Assembly: GCA_964462535.1 (NCBI GenBank)
Contig: CAYWXV010000011.1
Location: forward strand, 1 to 64,000
Direction of reading: 5' to 3'
DNA length: 64,000 bases
Origin: CAYWXV01 sp964462535
GTDB lineage: Bacteria > Bacteroidota > Ignavibacteria > OLB7
How positions within the stretch are numbered: position 1 is the first letter of the stretch; each line of letters begins with the position of its first letter. The translations under genes and the position numbers were made by a program. Positions 26,297 through 35,033 of this stretch are shown piece by piece. The notes under the pieces were generated by a model. That model did not search any database, was not told the DNA's origin, and worked only from the letters and a program-made list of their open reading frames with translations.

Positions 26297-28956
26297 TAGC
26301 GACAGCACGGCGACTTCACCAACCGCCCATTGATATACTCCAGCCGATTAATCAGGACATCCACGCGCCGAATATTGTCCAGCTCGTAGTAATCGTTCTT
26401 CCGTTCGCCATAGTCCTTGACGGTCGGGTCAACAGTCGCATCGATGTTCCTTCCTTCCATGATTACCAGAATCCTCCCCTTCTCCATGCGACTACGGTAC
26501 TGGTTCTCGGTCACATCGGGCCACGGGAGGACGATCGTTCCGTCGTCAACCAGTTTCTTCCATAGTGGGTAGCGCTCCAGTCGCTTCAGGAGTTCGCGGT
26601 AACCATAGAACACGCGGAGTTTCGAGAGCGTGTCGTTGCTGGCGCTGACGAGTGACGCTCCCGGTGAAACCGCGACATCGTAGAGACGCATCGCGCCACT
26701 TGACGCATCATACGTTCCACCCAGATACTCGATCTTCGGTCCTCCCAGATAATACCCACGTTGAATTGGTCGGATGTCGCTGAATGCGAGTATTTGAATA
26801 ACCAGCCGATTATTGCTTCCCGGTGTCTTCTCATCATACTCGAGAAACTCCGGGACGATCTGCTCCATGATTTCGGATGCCATTCTGGATAGATTCCTGT
26901 CGACGATCGTCGCGAAGTCGGCGTATTCCTGGAGACGCCTATTCCTCTTGCTTCCAGCTTGCGTCCCGAAATACTGATTGCGTGGATGGAGTTCGATGAA
27001 ACCAGCGTCGCTCCATTTCGCCGACGATAATTCCGATCGGTGCTCACGCAGATTTGTCGACGTATTCACTTCCCAGAACGTCGTCTGGAAATAGGGGACA
27101 TTCTTCTCGTACTCGTCGGCTATGTTTCGCGAGTAGAGCCACTGACAGTCAGGGGCGTCGTAGTATCGCGGATGGACCCAGATGGTATCTCGGATGATTA
27201 CATCCTCATCCGAAATGGGGAGGTTCAGATTCCCGAATCGCGCCACCCGCTCGGATGGTGCAAGCCGTTCCGTAGTCGGGATATACAGCGTATCCCACCG
27301 TGGCGTCGTGTCGTAGATGGCGACCGGTCCACGCACTGTTCGCATCTCCCCACCTTCATACTTCACCGCCTCCCAACGAATCCGACGGACGACAATGAGG
27401 CTGTCCCCGTACCGCTGCGACGCCTCCAGTATAGATGGCGGAACATTCGCGGCCTGCTCCATCGACATGGTGTCGATCAGCATCGTGTCGAGGCGGAACA
27501 CCCGACGTGCTCCGACCAGCGTATCGTAGGTCCGGATTTCCGTATGGCGGTGGACGTCCGGCCGACCGGGCGCGATGACGCGGGCACGGTAGCTCTCAAT
27601 CGCCGCGTCGGGTCCGTCGCAGTTGATGTTCCGAAGCGTCGAACCACCGAAGACGGCGTACTCAGCACCAAACTCCACGGGGAAGCTTGCCGGATTCGAG
27701 CGACTGCTCGACATCGGTGCCGTCTCGGGCTCGGTCGGCGACTGTTCCCCTCGCGCATCCAGGCGGTGAATTCTGACAATCGGCTCCTTCACCGGACGTG
27801 ACGGTTGTTCCGCGTCCAGGACGACGACCTGATAGCGCAGGCGAGGGGGGCGGCACTCCCGCGTCAATGGAAACCGATAGAGGTCGAAACCCCCCGCACT
27901 CTGAATCGAGTTGTCTCCTACCTTTCGTTTCTCCGTCTCCCTGTTCGATGAGAAGAAGAGATACTGCCCACCCTTCCCGTCGACGGGATAATCGCTCAGG
28001 TAGGGGAAGAGTTCGTCGTCGTCCGTGTTGATATTATCCTGACCCGACGGGAGTTTTGCAATCGTGTTGACGGAAATTTCCGCTGCGCCGTAATCGATAT
28101 CAAGTTCGGCCTCGTAGATATCGAACGACCCCTCGCGATTGCTCGAGAAGAAGAGTCGCGGATGTCCATTGACGCAGAAGAGATAGGGGGAATATTCATT
28201 CGTCGGCGTATTTATCTCGTCGCCACCAATCGCGTCGACGAAATTCACTACCGGTCCCCAGGTCGATCCGGCTCGAAATACAAAGTAGAGATCGGCGTTG
28301 CCCTGAATCGTATCTCCGTCCGGTGTCAGGACGAAGGTGTTGCGGTAGGGTGAACCATAGCCAGTGGAGCCGGGGCGATCCGACGAGAAGATTAGAACGG
28401 TTGTGTCCCCTTGTACGCCGGCAGTCGGATGTGCATCCCAGAAGATCGAGTTGATTTGACGCCCGAGATTCCTGACGGTCACACCACCGCTGTCACGGGG
28501 AGCGAACTCGAACAGATCCGTTCCTCCGACAATTCCACCGAAGCCATCCGGGTTGTAGCCGTACAGGGTATCAGGGGCATGACCGGACGCGAAGAAACCG
28601 CTGCCGGCGCCGGTGAAGGCGATCGTTCCGTCGTTCGTTGAGGGTTGTGAAAGCCGGCTCAGATCACTCCGGTCGACCATCGCCGCGAGAAACCCCGGCG
28701 ACGAGGCCGTGGGATTGGTGGCCCCGGATCGATATATGTCGTCTGAACGGTTGCGGTTCGATGTGAAGTAGAGGGCCGCCTGGTCCGGACGGAGGGAGGG
28801 GGCGAATTCGTCACCGGGGGAGTTGATCGAATCGCCAAGACTCCCCGTCGGTCGAAGGGGGCGGGCGCCACTGCATCCATCGAGACCAGCGGCCGCCACA
28901 AGTACGACTGGAAGTGCGATGAGGACGAGAAACAATCGCGCTCGATCGAGGAACAT
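26296..28956 (-). CDS. PorE-like outer-membrane lipoprotein (PD40 repeats, divergent OmpA-like end)
   Basis: The product is 886 residues from the ATG at 28956; an ATG at 28980 lies inside the preceding gene. The lipobox is LDGC with lipidated Cys28. Residues about 45-370 hold PD40/TolB-like beta-propeller repeats with phrases such as ALYFTSNRNRSDDIY, RLFFSSNREGSFDIYEAE and YLFFSSNRETEKR. A region near 375-470 looks like a carboxypeptidase-regulatory-like beta domain. The last 200 residues have the spacing of an OmpA domain (RLVIQILAFSD, LLKRLERYPLWK, ELDNIRRVDVLINRLEY) but are diverged. This is the order seen in PorE of the T9SS, though no TPR region is visible. Probable role: linking an outer-membrane complex to peptidoglycan. 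Confidence 0.75.
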   Translation of the reverse strand: MFLDRARLFLVLIALPVVLVAAAGLDGCSGARPLRPTGSLGDSINSPGDEFAPSLRPDQAALYFTSNRNRSDDIYRSGATNPTASSPGFLAAMVDRSDLSRLSQPSTNDGTIAFTGAGSGFFASGHAPDTLYGYNPDGFGGIVGGTDLFEFAPRDSGGVTVRNLGRQINSIFWDAHPTAGVQGDTTVLIFSSDRPGSTGYGSPYRNTFVLTPDGDTIQGNADLYFVFRAGSTWGPVVNFVDAIGGDEINTPTNEYSPYLFCVNGHPRLFFSSNREGSFDIYEAELDIDYGAAEISVNTIAKLPSGQDNINTDDDELFPYLSDYPVDGKGGQYLFFSSNRETEKRKVGDNSIQSAGGFDLYRFPLTRECRPPRLRYQVVVLDAEQPSRPVKEPIVRIHRLDARGEQSPTEPETAPMSSSRSNPASFPVEFGAEYAVFGGSTLRNINCDGPDAAIESYRARVIAPGRPDVHRHTEIRTYDTLVGARRVFRLDTMLIDTMSMEQAANVPPSILEASQRYGDSLIVVRRIRWEAVKYEGGEMRTVRGPVAIYDTTPRWDTLYIPTTERLAPSERVARFGNLNLPISDEDVIIRDTIWVHPRYYDAPDCQWLYSRNIADEYEKNVPYFQTTFWEVNTSTNLREHRSELSSAKWSDAGFIELHPRNQYFGTQAGSKRNRRLQEYADFATIVDRNLSRMASEIMEQIVPEFLEYDEKTPGSNNRLVIQILAFSDIRPIQRGYYLGGPKIEYLGGTYDASSGAMRLYDVAVSPGASLVSASNDTLSKLRVFYGYRELLKRLERYPLWKKLVDDGTIVLPWPDVTENQYRSRMEKGRILVIMEGRNIDATVDPTVKDYGERKNDYYELDNIRRVDVLINRLEYINGRLVKSPCCR

Positions 28957-28967
28957 GGGGAGTGGGA

Positions 28968-29825
28968 TTAGTTCGAGCATTGCTGGAGCGTCCGCAGCTC
29001 CGCGAACTTGATAGTCATCCGCCGAAGATTCGGGGAGAGCGAAGCACGGAAGACGTCCTCGATCAGCACGGCGAACTCCACGCCGTTGCGCGCACGGTAG
29101 TAATAGACCTCACCCGGGCGGACCTCGATCTCGGTTGCCCGGAACTCCGTGTCGGCAGCATCGCGCAACGCTTGTGGGACCTGTACCTGTGCAGTGACGT
29201 CCCTCCCCTGATCGTCCACCACACGGACCGAATCGACGACTGACGCGCGCGTGGCCGATGGTAGATTCCGCCCACCCGACGTCGCGGTCCCTGCGACGAT
29301 CGGAAACTCTGCCTCATGCGACTCGATGTACTGTACGAAATCGGTTGCACTCCCCGACTGAAGCGGATCGGTGAATTTTCCAAGGCTGCCATAGACTCGT
29401 ATACGTGCTACCGGTGGTACGGCCGTCATGTCGACGGAGACAACGACGAGGTCACCCACCAGCGTTCCATTATCCGGGCTTCGCGTGTAGAACTCTGCTG
29501 TGAACTCTGCGCTGTCCGGAGGGCTGGCCGGATCGAGCGCGGTGAAGGTGTTCGTCGTCAGCAGCGCACTCTTCCCCCCGGCGACACGGAGGTCGTTCGG
29601 GAGCGTACCCGAACTGGTGATATCGTTGGGGAAGAGAAAATTGTGGATCGAATACTCCGGTGCAGGCTCGTTTCTGACAACGTCCCACGACGGATCGAAT
29701 CGGGTGATCGTAGCCTCGCGCACACGCCGGTCACGAATGTCGATAGGCTCGAGCGTCGGACAACCGCACGAAGCGATCACTATCGCCGCAACCACGGGAA
29801 GGAGAAACTGAATTCGATGCATCAT
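28968..29825 (-). CDS. Predicted lipoprotein, unknown
   Basis: The product is 285 residues. The start is a double ATG (29825 or 29822). A short signal peptide ends in the lipobox IASC, giving a lipidated Cys20. The mature part is predicted beta-rich and unusually acidic, with no recognised domain. A segment near the end (IEVRPGEVYYYRARNGVEFAVLIEDVF) reads like a small extracellular beta domain. Its stop is 11 bases before the start of the PorE-like lipoprotein, so the two are probably cotranscribed, and it may be a partner in the same envelope complex. Confidence 0.75.
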   Translation of the reverse strand: MMHRIQFLLPVVAAIVIASCGCPTLEPIDIRDRRVREATITRFDPSWDVVRNEPAPEYSIHNFLFPNDITSSGTLPNDLRVAGGKSALLTTNTFTALDPASPPDSAEFTAEFYTRSPDNGTLVGDLVVVSVDMTAVPPVARIRVYGSLGKFTDPLQSGSATDFVQYIESHEAEFPIVAGTATSGGRNLPSATRASVVDSVRVVDDQGRDVTAQVQVPQALRDAADTEFRATEIEVRPGEVYYYRARNGVEFAVLIEDVFRASLSPNLRRMTIKFAELRTLQQCSN

Positions 29826-29953
29826 GTTGAGCCGTAATTGGTAGTCCGTTGTCCTTCGTCGTCAGTACGACAACCGACGCGCAGCGCCATCACGCGCGGT
29901 AGAACGTCGCACGCTGGTCATCGCTACTCCCCCCCTCCGCGCACCACCTGTCT

Positions 29954-31111
29954 TCAGTAAGTGATTCCCATTCTCAGAAAGAAACCGTTCACACGCCTCC
30001 TGGAGGGGACGTTCGCGAAACCGGCGACCGGGGCTTCCTCACCGATGGAGATCGATCGATATCCAACATCGACCGACGCATCGAGCCACGACGAGATTGG
30101 GATATCGATTCCAAGACCAAGTCCAAACGAGAGGGGGAAACCGAAATCAACCTCGGGAAGACTCCCCTCGGCCTCCAATTGCGAAATCAGTTGATTGCAC
30201 TCGTTGCAATCCTCCGATGAACTGAGGTTGAGTTTCATCAGGTTGACGGTGGCGTGATCAATTGCGACTCCCATCTCGCCATAGGCAAACGGCTTCATGC
30301 AGATCCCGAGGATGCTGGAAACCGGGCCAGGAGTCTGATACCGGGCATGTCCAAGTACGAGTGGGCGAGACGAGGTAGACCCATCGAACGAGTTGATGAT
30401 AGGGAGACCGGAGCTGAAGAGGAGACCCAATCCCCACTCATCATACCCTCCGAACCTCACACCCGCAGCGACTTCGCCCGCATAGTCGTCGCGTCCGAAC
30501 GAGCTGGTACGGGAGGCGAAGTCGACATAGGATCCGTAGGCTGCACGGAGCTCCACGAAGTACCAGTCGTAGCTCCGTTTACCACATTCCAGTTCGGGTA
30601 CAGGAAGGGAGAACCCAAACGGCTTGCATTTGCAGTCACCCGAGCCCCCGCCGGGAGGAGGGACGCCGGGTCCAGTGTAAATCGGTACCTCTCGAAGCTC
30701 CGGGATCATCTGCGTGTTGTTGAACGACTCGACGAGATTCATTCTGGCGCCGTTGGCGTCGTGGGGGATTTTCAGCAGATCCGTGATCTGCTCGACATCC
30801 GAGAAGGGTATCATCTCGTAGTTCTCGGGCCGGTCGACAGAGCCGGCGTCCAGAAACACGTATTGAGTATCGATCCGTTCGGGGTCGTTTTCATTCACCG
30901 TCAACGCCACCCCGGCGACTGTTCCACGCAATGTCTTTCCGTCACGGATGCTCGTAGAGTTCGGTGGTCGCTGATATTTCCCCTCGGCCTCACCCTTGAT
31001 GCGGAGTGCGTCGCTGAATCGCTGAGTCGACGCGGCGCACCCAACCATGATGGTGCATGAAATGAGCAGGAGGGGGAGGAGGGTGCGACGCAGTAGTTCG
31101 ATCGAGTGCAT
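29954..31111 (-). CDS. Lipoprotein-like protein with a C-terminal outer-membrane barrel
   Basis: The product is 385 residues from the ATG at 31111; the open frame starts further upstream inside the neighbouring gene. The signal peptide ends in a lipobox-like IMVGC. Residues about 40-150 form a soluble domain (DGKTLRGTVAGVAL, PFSDVEQITDLLK). A proline/glycine linker with a CKCK pair follows. Residues about 190-385 look like an outer-membrane beta-barrel of alternating strands, ending GFFLRMGITY with a terminal aromatic. The ATG overlaps the stop of the upstream small barrel gene (TGATG), so it is translationally coupled. Carrying both a lipid anchor and a barrel is uncommon. Function unknown. 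Confidence 0.75.
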   Translation of the reverse strand: MHSIELLRRTLLPLLLISCTIMVGCAASTQRFSDALRIKGEAEGKYQRPPNSTSIRDGKTLRGTVAGVALTVNENDPERIDTQYVFLDAGSVDRPENYEMIPFSDVEQITDLLKIPHDANGARMNLVESFNNTQMIPELREVPIYTGPGVPPPGGGSGDCKCKPFGFSLPVPELECGKRSYDWYFVELRAAYGSYVDFASRTSSFGRDDYAGEVAAGVRFGGYDEWGLGLLFSSGLPIINSFDGSTSSRPLVLGHARYQTPGPVSSILGICMKPFAYGEMGVAIDHATVNLMKLNLSSSEDCNECNQLISQLEAEGSLPEVDFGFPLSFGLGLGIDIPISSWLDASVDVGYRSISIGEEAPVAGFANVPSRRRVNGFFLRMGITY

Positions 31112-31668
31112 CAGATCGAGATGTTGAACGTGAGGGCAAGAAGTATCGAGGACAATGTCGGTCGGCGGCTGCTCCGAAGAAGAAGATTCGGGGCCTGGTA
31201 GACAGCAGAGAAATCGAGGAACCATTTGCAGCAGTCGTTGTCGTATTCCAGCAGGTACCCCAGGCCGCCTGCCAGGCCGAGCCCCGCACGAGAGGCCGAG
31301 TCGGCCCCGGCGATATTGCTCAGCTGCAGATTGCCAACCAGATAGAGTGGGAACGACGTCGGTTGCGCGAAGAAGTACCGTGCTTCCGGAGCGAGGACGA
31401 TCTGATCTTCGTAGAAGAGGCGGATCTTCTCGCCGGTTGTCTCCTTCACCCGGTTGGCCGTGTAGCTCAGTCGAACGCCGAACCAGATCTGACAGAACTT
31501 CCGGGACTCGTACAGGAGTGTGCCCCCCAATGCATTGTCATTGGTGACGGCGAAGGTGTCGAGTGGAAGCGTGTATGTGGGCCCGGCGCCAAGAAAGGTC
31601 GTTGACTGCCCGCTTGCCGACGCTGCACCGACCAGAAGCAGCAGCCCGACCAGAACGTATCGTCGCAT
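31111..31668 (-). CDS. Small outer-membrane beta-barrel protein
   Basis: The product is 185 residues from the ATG at 31668. The signal peptide is MRRYVLVGLLLLVGAASASGQ. The mature chain has the alternating pattern of a small eight-strand-type barrel (VRLSYTANRV, YFFAQPTSFPLYLVGNLQL, GLGLAGGLGYLLEYD), ending ILLALTFNISI. A perfect Bacteroidota -7 box lies 35 bases upstream of this ATG and fixes the start, ruling out the longer frame. It heads a probable operon of barrel, barrel-lipoprotein, lipoprotein and PorE-like lipoprotein. No family name can be given beyond barrel. Confidence 0.78.
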   Translation of the reverse strand: MRRYVLVGLLLLVGAASASGQSTTFLGAGPTYTLPLDTFAVTNDNALGGTLLYESRKFCQIWFGVRLSYTANRVKETTGEKIRLFYEDQIVLAPEARYFFAQPTSFPLYLVGNLQLSNIAGADSASRAGLGLAGGLGYLLEYDNDCCKWFLDFSAVYQAPNLLLRSSRRPTLSSILLALTFNISI

Positions 31669-31702
31669 GGGTCGCGTAATTCGATGGAGTTGGGAGACCG
31701 CG

Positions 31703-31711
31703 GCAAATATA
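31703..31711 (-). promoter_or_regulatory. Bacteroidota-type -7 box for the barrel/lipoprotein operon
   Basis: On the minus strand, TATATTTGC is a perfect TAnnTTTGY match. Predicted transcription starts near 31696, 28 nt before the ATG at 31668. The likely transcript covers the barrel, barrel-lipoprotein, lipoprotein and PorE-like genes. Confidence 0.6.
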
Positions 31712-31802
31712 GGTGGACCAACCGGTAGGGAATGGGGAATAGAGAGGGGGATGCTTACATCAGGGATATCCAACGCATTGACCAGTCCGCAACAATCGCG
31801 GT

Positions 31803-34793
31803 TCACTCTGCTACGGGACCGTCTTGATCGACGACAACAAACATGGGACCGAATCGACCGTTCCTGAGTCTGGTCGACACGCGTCCGTGGCTGCCGCGGA
31901 CGACAACACAGTCGATCAACTCACCAAGAATGCTGTACAGTCGGAATCGGTGCTCTTTATCATCCAGACCCTGCCACTCGACCACCACGAAATAGTCGTC
32001 CTGCAACAGACACACTGCAGGATCGACACCATCCCGAGTGAGCCTTGCATCGTTAGCGGGGCATATGCCCAGGATTGTGAACGTGGCGGAGTCGCTCGTG
32101 ACGGTGTCAACGGGTATCCCCTCACTCCCGATCCACTGCACGTTGGCTATGGTGATCCGCGCCCGATCGGCCGAGCCAAGAAGCGGGATTACGTCGATCT
32201 GGTGCCGACCAGTCGTGTCGTCGAGTGTCGAGGTTATTTCGATGACCCGCCGGTCGTTCTCCATCCACCATCTATCCTTCGTCGGAAGGAGTAGAGGGGG
32301 ATCGACGACAAGGTTGAACCTGTATCGGAGCCCACTGCCACGCGTGAGGGGCGTCGACAACGACTCGACTCGTATTGCACCCAGATGCCCTACCGGGCCT
32401 GAAGTATCACGCGGAGTCAGTCGCAGAGAGGGGGCGACGATGCTCCATCTCCCATCGCTCGTATCGCCTCCATACGCGCCTGTGATCCATCGAACCTCGA
32501 CCGTGCTATCCTCCCGCGCAAGGGCGTAGCGTCGCGCCGCAGGATCAATCGCCACGTCATGCACGTTGCGATCGACCGTGTGCTGCTCGACGATTCCGTT
32601 GTTGTTCATGACCAACACGTCGTGCCGGTCGGTTCGATCAAGGGCCACCACCACGAGTGTTCCATCGTCGGTGACATCGAACGCAGTCCCCGTCCCGGCG
32701 ATCGGTCCCACGCTATCATCTGCACCGCCGTGCATGTCTATCGATACGATGAGCGTGGAGTCGTTCCCGAGTCCGTACCCAACCGGGAGGGCGTACCACA
32801 GCCGATGGTCGCCACTCCTCTGAAACCGAAATCCGATTGCGTTCGCGAGCGAGAGGGGGCGATCAATGCCGTCGCCGATCAGTCGACCGATTGTATCCCC
32901 GAAAATCGGGCGGGCAAGCACCTGCGTTCCATGCGGAGCGATCGATGCGGCGAGGATGCCACGGAGACGATGGACGTGCACGGGAGTAAACGTCTCGAGC
33001 GACCACATCGTGATGATAGTGCTGTCGCGACCAATCCAGTCGGTCGTCGCACACCAACGGAGATCGGGTGTGAACGAGTAGAGACCATGTCTGTCGAGCG
33101 GTGCAAGGTCTTTCCGCTCAACCGCAACACCCCGCTCGATACTCCAGCTCTCGATGACTCCGTGACCGTCCAGCAGGTGGACGAGACTCCCCCCTTCTTC
33201 GATGCCAACGACCTCCGATCCGACGAGGCGATCGATCAGCCGCCCATCATCCGTGCTCCGGATGTCGATCATACCTCGGAATCGGTGACGACCGATCAGG
33301 ACCGACGCATCGTCCGAGAAGAAAAGTGATGCGGCGTCCCATTGTCGGAAGAGGGCGGGGGGTGAGACGGTGTCGATCGAAGCACGGGCAAGACAGGCAT
33401 CCGACGATGCAATAGGGACGAGCCACGTGACCATTCCCTGATTTACCTCGTCGGCAATTCTTTTCCACGACGTACCGTCGTCGAGGGATATGTCAACATT
33501 GACAGGGAGTCCACGTGAACCATGCCATGCGATCTGCTCTGCGGCACCGGCGACAAATGTCTCCCCGCCGTTCGGTCGGTCAAGACGAAGAACAGTTGGT
33601 ATGGAGAACTTCGGCTTCCCTTCCTTCCGAACGGCGGAGAGCACGGGACGACATGCGTCCGATTCCACGACGATCCGCGCAACGAAGGCCGCTGAATCTG
33701 GACGCGTGAGGGTAATGGTTAACCAGATCGAGTCACCGTCGGCGATGGTCAGGGGGCCGGATGGGTCGACGGCCAGATCGGGATGATCGGTCGTGATACG
33801 TGCGATGCGGACTGTGCCGCCCCGAGCTTGGAGTACTGCCGTCGCGGTGGGAGTGGGCGACGGCGACAATAGGACGACCGGCGGTCGCATCTGCAACGAT
33901 CGAGTTGACCCGCCCGGGGCGACATAGTACCCGGTCCCCTCGGTTCGCCCCAGGGTGACTGCGACCGCGCGTTCGCGGACGCATGAGGAGCTGCTCATCC
34001 ATCGCACAAGACACCGGCCATCGGCCCGATAGATGTTCGCAAGTGAGTCTATCGCATGATCGATGTCGGCTGTCTCCTTCAGCTCTTCAAAGATCATCCC
34101 CCCGGTCTCGCGAGCGATTTCGCGAGCAGTCGGCTCGGCGCGACGGGTGATGGAGAGGACGTGAATCGTGACGTTGAGACCACGCGCCAGACGACCAATC
34201 GCCTGTGGGTCACCCGTCCCCCCACCATCGGTGATCAGCAGAACGACACGCCTCCCCTCTGCGACCGACGCCACGTGTATGGCTCCGTTCGGGGGATCGT
34301 CGAGCGCGGCCGTGTAAAACGTTTCTCCCCCCCCGGGCCTGGTGGATTTGATAGTCGCCAGGATGGTTGTCGCCGAGCTGTTCCAGGGGAGGAGAAGCCG
34401 CGGCATGCTGTCGAACTCGACAACAGCACAACGATCGTATCCGAGGCCCACATGTTCAACCCACCGTCGAGCCGCGTACTGCGTCAACCTCAGATCGGGA
34501 TCATGGACACCCATTGACTCTGATACGTCGAGAGCGAGAACGGAGACCAGGGGAGCGCCCGGACGATCGTCGTTGCAATCGACAGAGAGGAGAGTACAAG
34601 GAAGACCGTCCTCGAGGACGGAACAAGCATCGCTAGCGACTCCCCACGTACCGTCCGCATCGACGGGAGCCAAACGTCCCCTGACGAGTGGAAAGGAATC
34701 AGACTCGATCTGGACGAGTTGGTGTACTTGAGCTCCAGCCGATGTTGCGGCAATAAGGAGCGAGAAGAAGAGGGCATGAAGGTGGCGGCGCAT
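31803..34793 (-). CDS. Large secreted von Willebrand A domain protein
   Basis: The product is 996 residues from the ATG at 34793; the signal peptide is about 1-22 (MRRHLHALFF to AGAQ). A VWA domain at about 80-255 carries an intact metal-ion site DVSES (89-93) and LLITDGGGTGD. Residues about 400-475 resemble the Kre9/KNH-like module common in FCB surface proteins (RPNGGETFVAGAAEQIAW ... GMVTWLVP). Residues 480-800 contain weak propeller-like repeats. The C-terminus (FRLYSILGELIDCVVV ... FVVVDQDG) resembles a degenerate T9SS sorting domain. VWA domains bind protein ligands through a divalent cation. A surface adhesion or assembly role is an inference. Confidence 0.8.
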   Translation of the reverse strand: MRRHLHALFFSLLIAATSAGAQVHQLVQIESDSFPLVRGRLAPVDADGTWGVASDACSVLEDGLPCTLLSVDCNDDRPGAPLVSVLALDVSESMGVHDPDLRLTQYAARRWVEHVGLGYDRCAVVEFDSMPRLLLPWNSSATTILATIKSTRPGGGETFYTAALDDPPNGAIHVASVAEGRRVVLLITDGGGTGDPQAIGRLARGLNVTIHVLSITRRAEPTAREIARETGGMIFEELKETADIDHAIDSLANIYRADGRCLVRWMSSSSCVRERAVAVTLGRTEGTGYYVAPGGSTRSLQMRPPVVLLSPSPTPTATAVLQARGGTVRIARITTDHPDLAVDPSGPLTIADGDSIWLTITLTRPDSAAFVARIVVESDACRPVLSAVRKEGKPKFSIPTVLRLDRPNGGETFVAGAAEQIAWHGSRGLPVNVDISLDDGTSWKRIADEVNQGMVTWLVPIASSDACLARASIDTVSPPALFRQWDAASLFFSDDASVLIGRHRFRGMIDIRSTDDGRLIDRLVGSEVVGIEEGGSLVHLLDGHGVIESWSIERGVAVERKDLAPLDRHGLYSFTPDLRWCATTDWIGRDSTIITMWSLETFTPVHVHRLRGILAASIAPHGTQVLARPIFGDTIGRLIGDGIDRPLSLANAIGFRFQRSGDHRLWYALPVGYGLGNDSTLIVSIDMHGGADDSVGPIAGTGTAFDVTDDGTLVVVALDRTDRHDVLVMNNNGIVEQHTVDRNVHDVAIDPAARRYALAREDSTVEVRWITGAYGGDTSDGRWSIVAPSLRLTPRDTSGPVGHLGAIRVESLSTPLTRGSGLRYRFNLVVDPPLLLPTKDRWWMENDRRVIEITSTLDDTTGRHQIDVIPLLGSADRARITIANVQWIGSEGIPVDTVTSDSATFTILGICPANDARLTRDGVDPAVCLLQDDYFVVVEWQGLDDKEHRFRLYSILGELIDCVVVRGSHGRVSTRLRNGRFGPMFVVVDQDGPVAE

Positions 34794-34972
34794 TGTTGCA
34801 ACGTGGTCTCGACATACGGAAGTCCACGGCAGGTACGGAGCGGTCCCCTGCTCAGTGTCCGACCGAACCTGCCGGTGGACAACCGTAGTGATTGGCATGC
34901 AGCGATATCGAATGCGGTGGTGAAGCCGCCGGACTCCGGCCCGCCGACGGTACGCAACCGACGTCGCGATCG

Positions 34973-34989
34973 TCCCGGGTCACCCGGGA
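34973..34989. repeat. Short perfect hairpin between envelope genes
   Basis: TCCCGGG - TCA - CCCGGGA forms a 7-bp perfect stem 45 bases downstream of the thioredoxin-like gene. A second small palindrome (GCCGGA-C-TCCGGC) lies at 34928-34940. There is no T-run. They may mark the end of the thioredoxin-like transcript. Confidence 0.35.
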
Positions 34990-35033
34990 ATCGCATTGAC
35001 GAACAGGTGAACGGTTTTCCTGTTCGCCCCTCT

